From DATMQA01 sp035566895 (GTDB lineage Bacteria; Verrucomicrobiota; Verrucomicrobiia; Limisphaerales; UBA8199), in the NCBI GenBank assembly GCA_035566895.1, contig DATMQA010000168.1, positions 1-14,011 of the forward strand: a stretch of 14,011 bases of DNA. Direction: 5' to 3'. The notes beneath the pieces were generated by a model, which ran no database searches, was not told the DNA's origin, and worked only from the letters and a program-made list of their open reading frames with translations. The position numbers were made by a program, and so were the translations under genes. Of this stretch, positions 14,010 to 14,011 are shown piece by piece (position 1 is the stretch's first letter; every line of letters starts with the position of its first letter).

Positions 14010-14011
14010 CA

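Larger units (their letters stand above)
13703..14011. other. Mostly non-coding end of the window
   Basis: The 309-bp stretch upstream of the ATPase gene (on its 5' side) contains the start-adjacent palindrome (13703-13716), a TAGTAT -10-like hexamer on the minus strand without a good -35, the CCTCACCCC repeat (13789-13832), and perhaps the end of another minus-strand gene (13923-14009). A 75-codon minus-strand frame running through the repeat (13735-13962) is not treated as a gene. Confidence 0.4.

Noticed and set aside
1..14011. tRNA, rRNA, CRISPR array, integrase or transposase genes
   Set aside because: No cloverleaf, rRNA-like sequence, regularly spaced repeats or recombinase motifs were seen on either strand.

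Overview
The window is a GC-rich bacterial chromosome segment with no phage, plasmid or CRISPR content. Its protein features point to Verrucomicrobiota, probably a Pedosphaera/Limisphaerales-like lineage. The clues are a HisA of the form best known from fungi and plants, a shortened glutamyl-tRNA synthetase, a cytoplasmic regulator joining an XRE helix-turn-helix to a receiver domain, and short GC-rich intergenic repeats. The lineage is inferred from remembered family resemblance, not from a search.

Layout from left to right. (1) Positions 2-3448, plus strand: two adjacent ABC exporter half-transporters, the first cut by the window edge. Their ATPase motifs are degenerate in a complementary way, so they should form one heterodimeric exporter with one working and one crippled ATP site. 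(2) 3449-3758 is non-coding and contains an 11-bp inverted repeat. (3) 3759-4457, plus: the XRE-receiver protein. (4) 4537-5822, minus: eukaryote-type hisA followed by a DUF2062 membrane protein, overlapping by 4 nt (ATGA). (5) 5823-5954 is a compact divergent promoter region serving hisA and a signal-peptide-bearing outer-membrane beta-barrel protein (5955-6653, plus). (6) 6770-7273, plus: purE, without a purK beside it, convergent with gltX (7406-8752, minus). (7) 8842-9117, plus: a DUF433 antitoxin-like protein with no recognisable toxin partner. (8) 9340-11097, plus: a 585-residue class I mannose-6-phosphate isomerase-like protein with a long N-terminal extension resembling a P-loop kinase without a usable P-loop. 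(9) 11115-13702, minus: a two-gene NatA/NatB-type ABC operon, ATPase first, overlapping the permease by 4 nt. (10) 13703-14011 holds a palindromic GC-rich repeat and possibly the last codons of another minus-strand gene.

Most of the window is housekeeping metabolism (histidine, purine, tRNA charging, sugar phosphate) mixed with transport, in short one- or two-gene units. I see no large undescribed multi-gene system. The points most worth checking are the PMI-like fusion, the XRE-receiver fusion, the eukaryote-type HisA coupled to DUF2062, the trimmed GluRS and the asymmetric ABC exporter.
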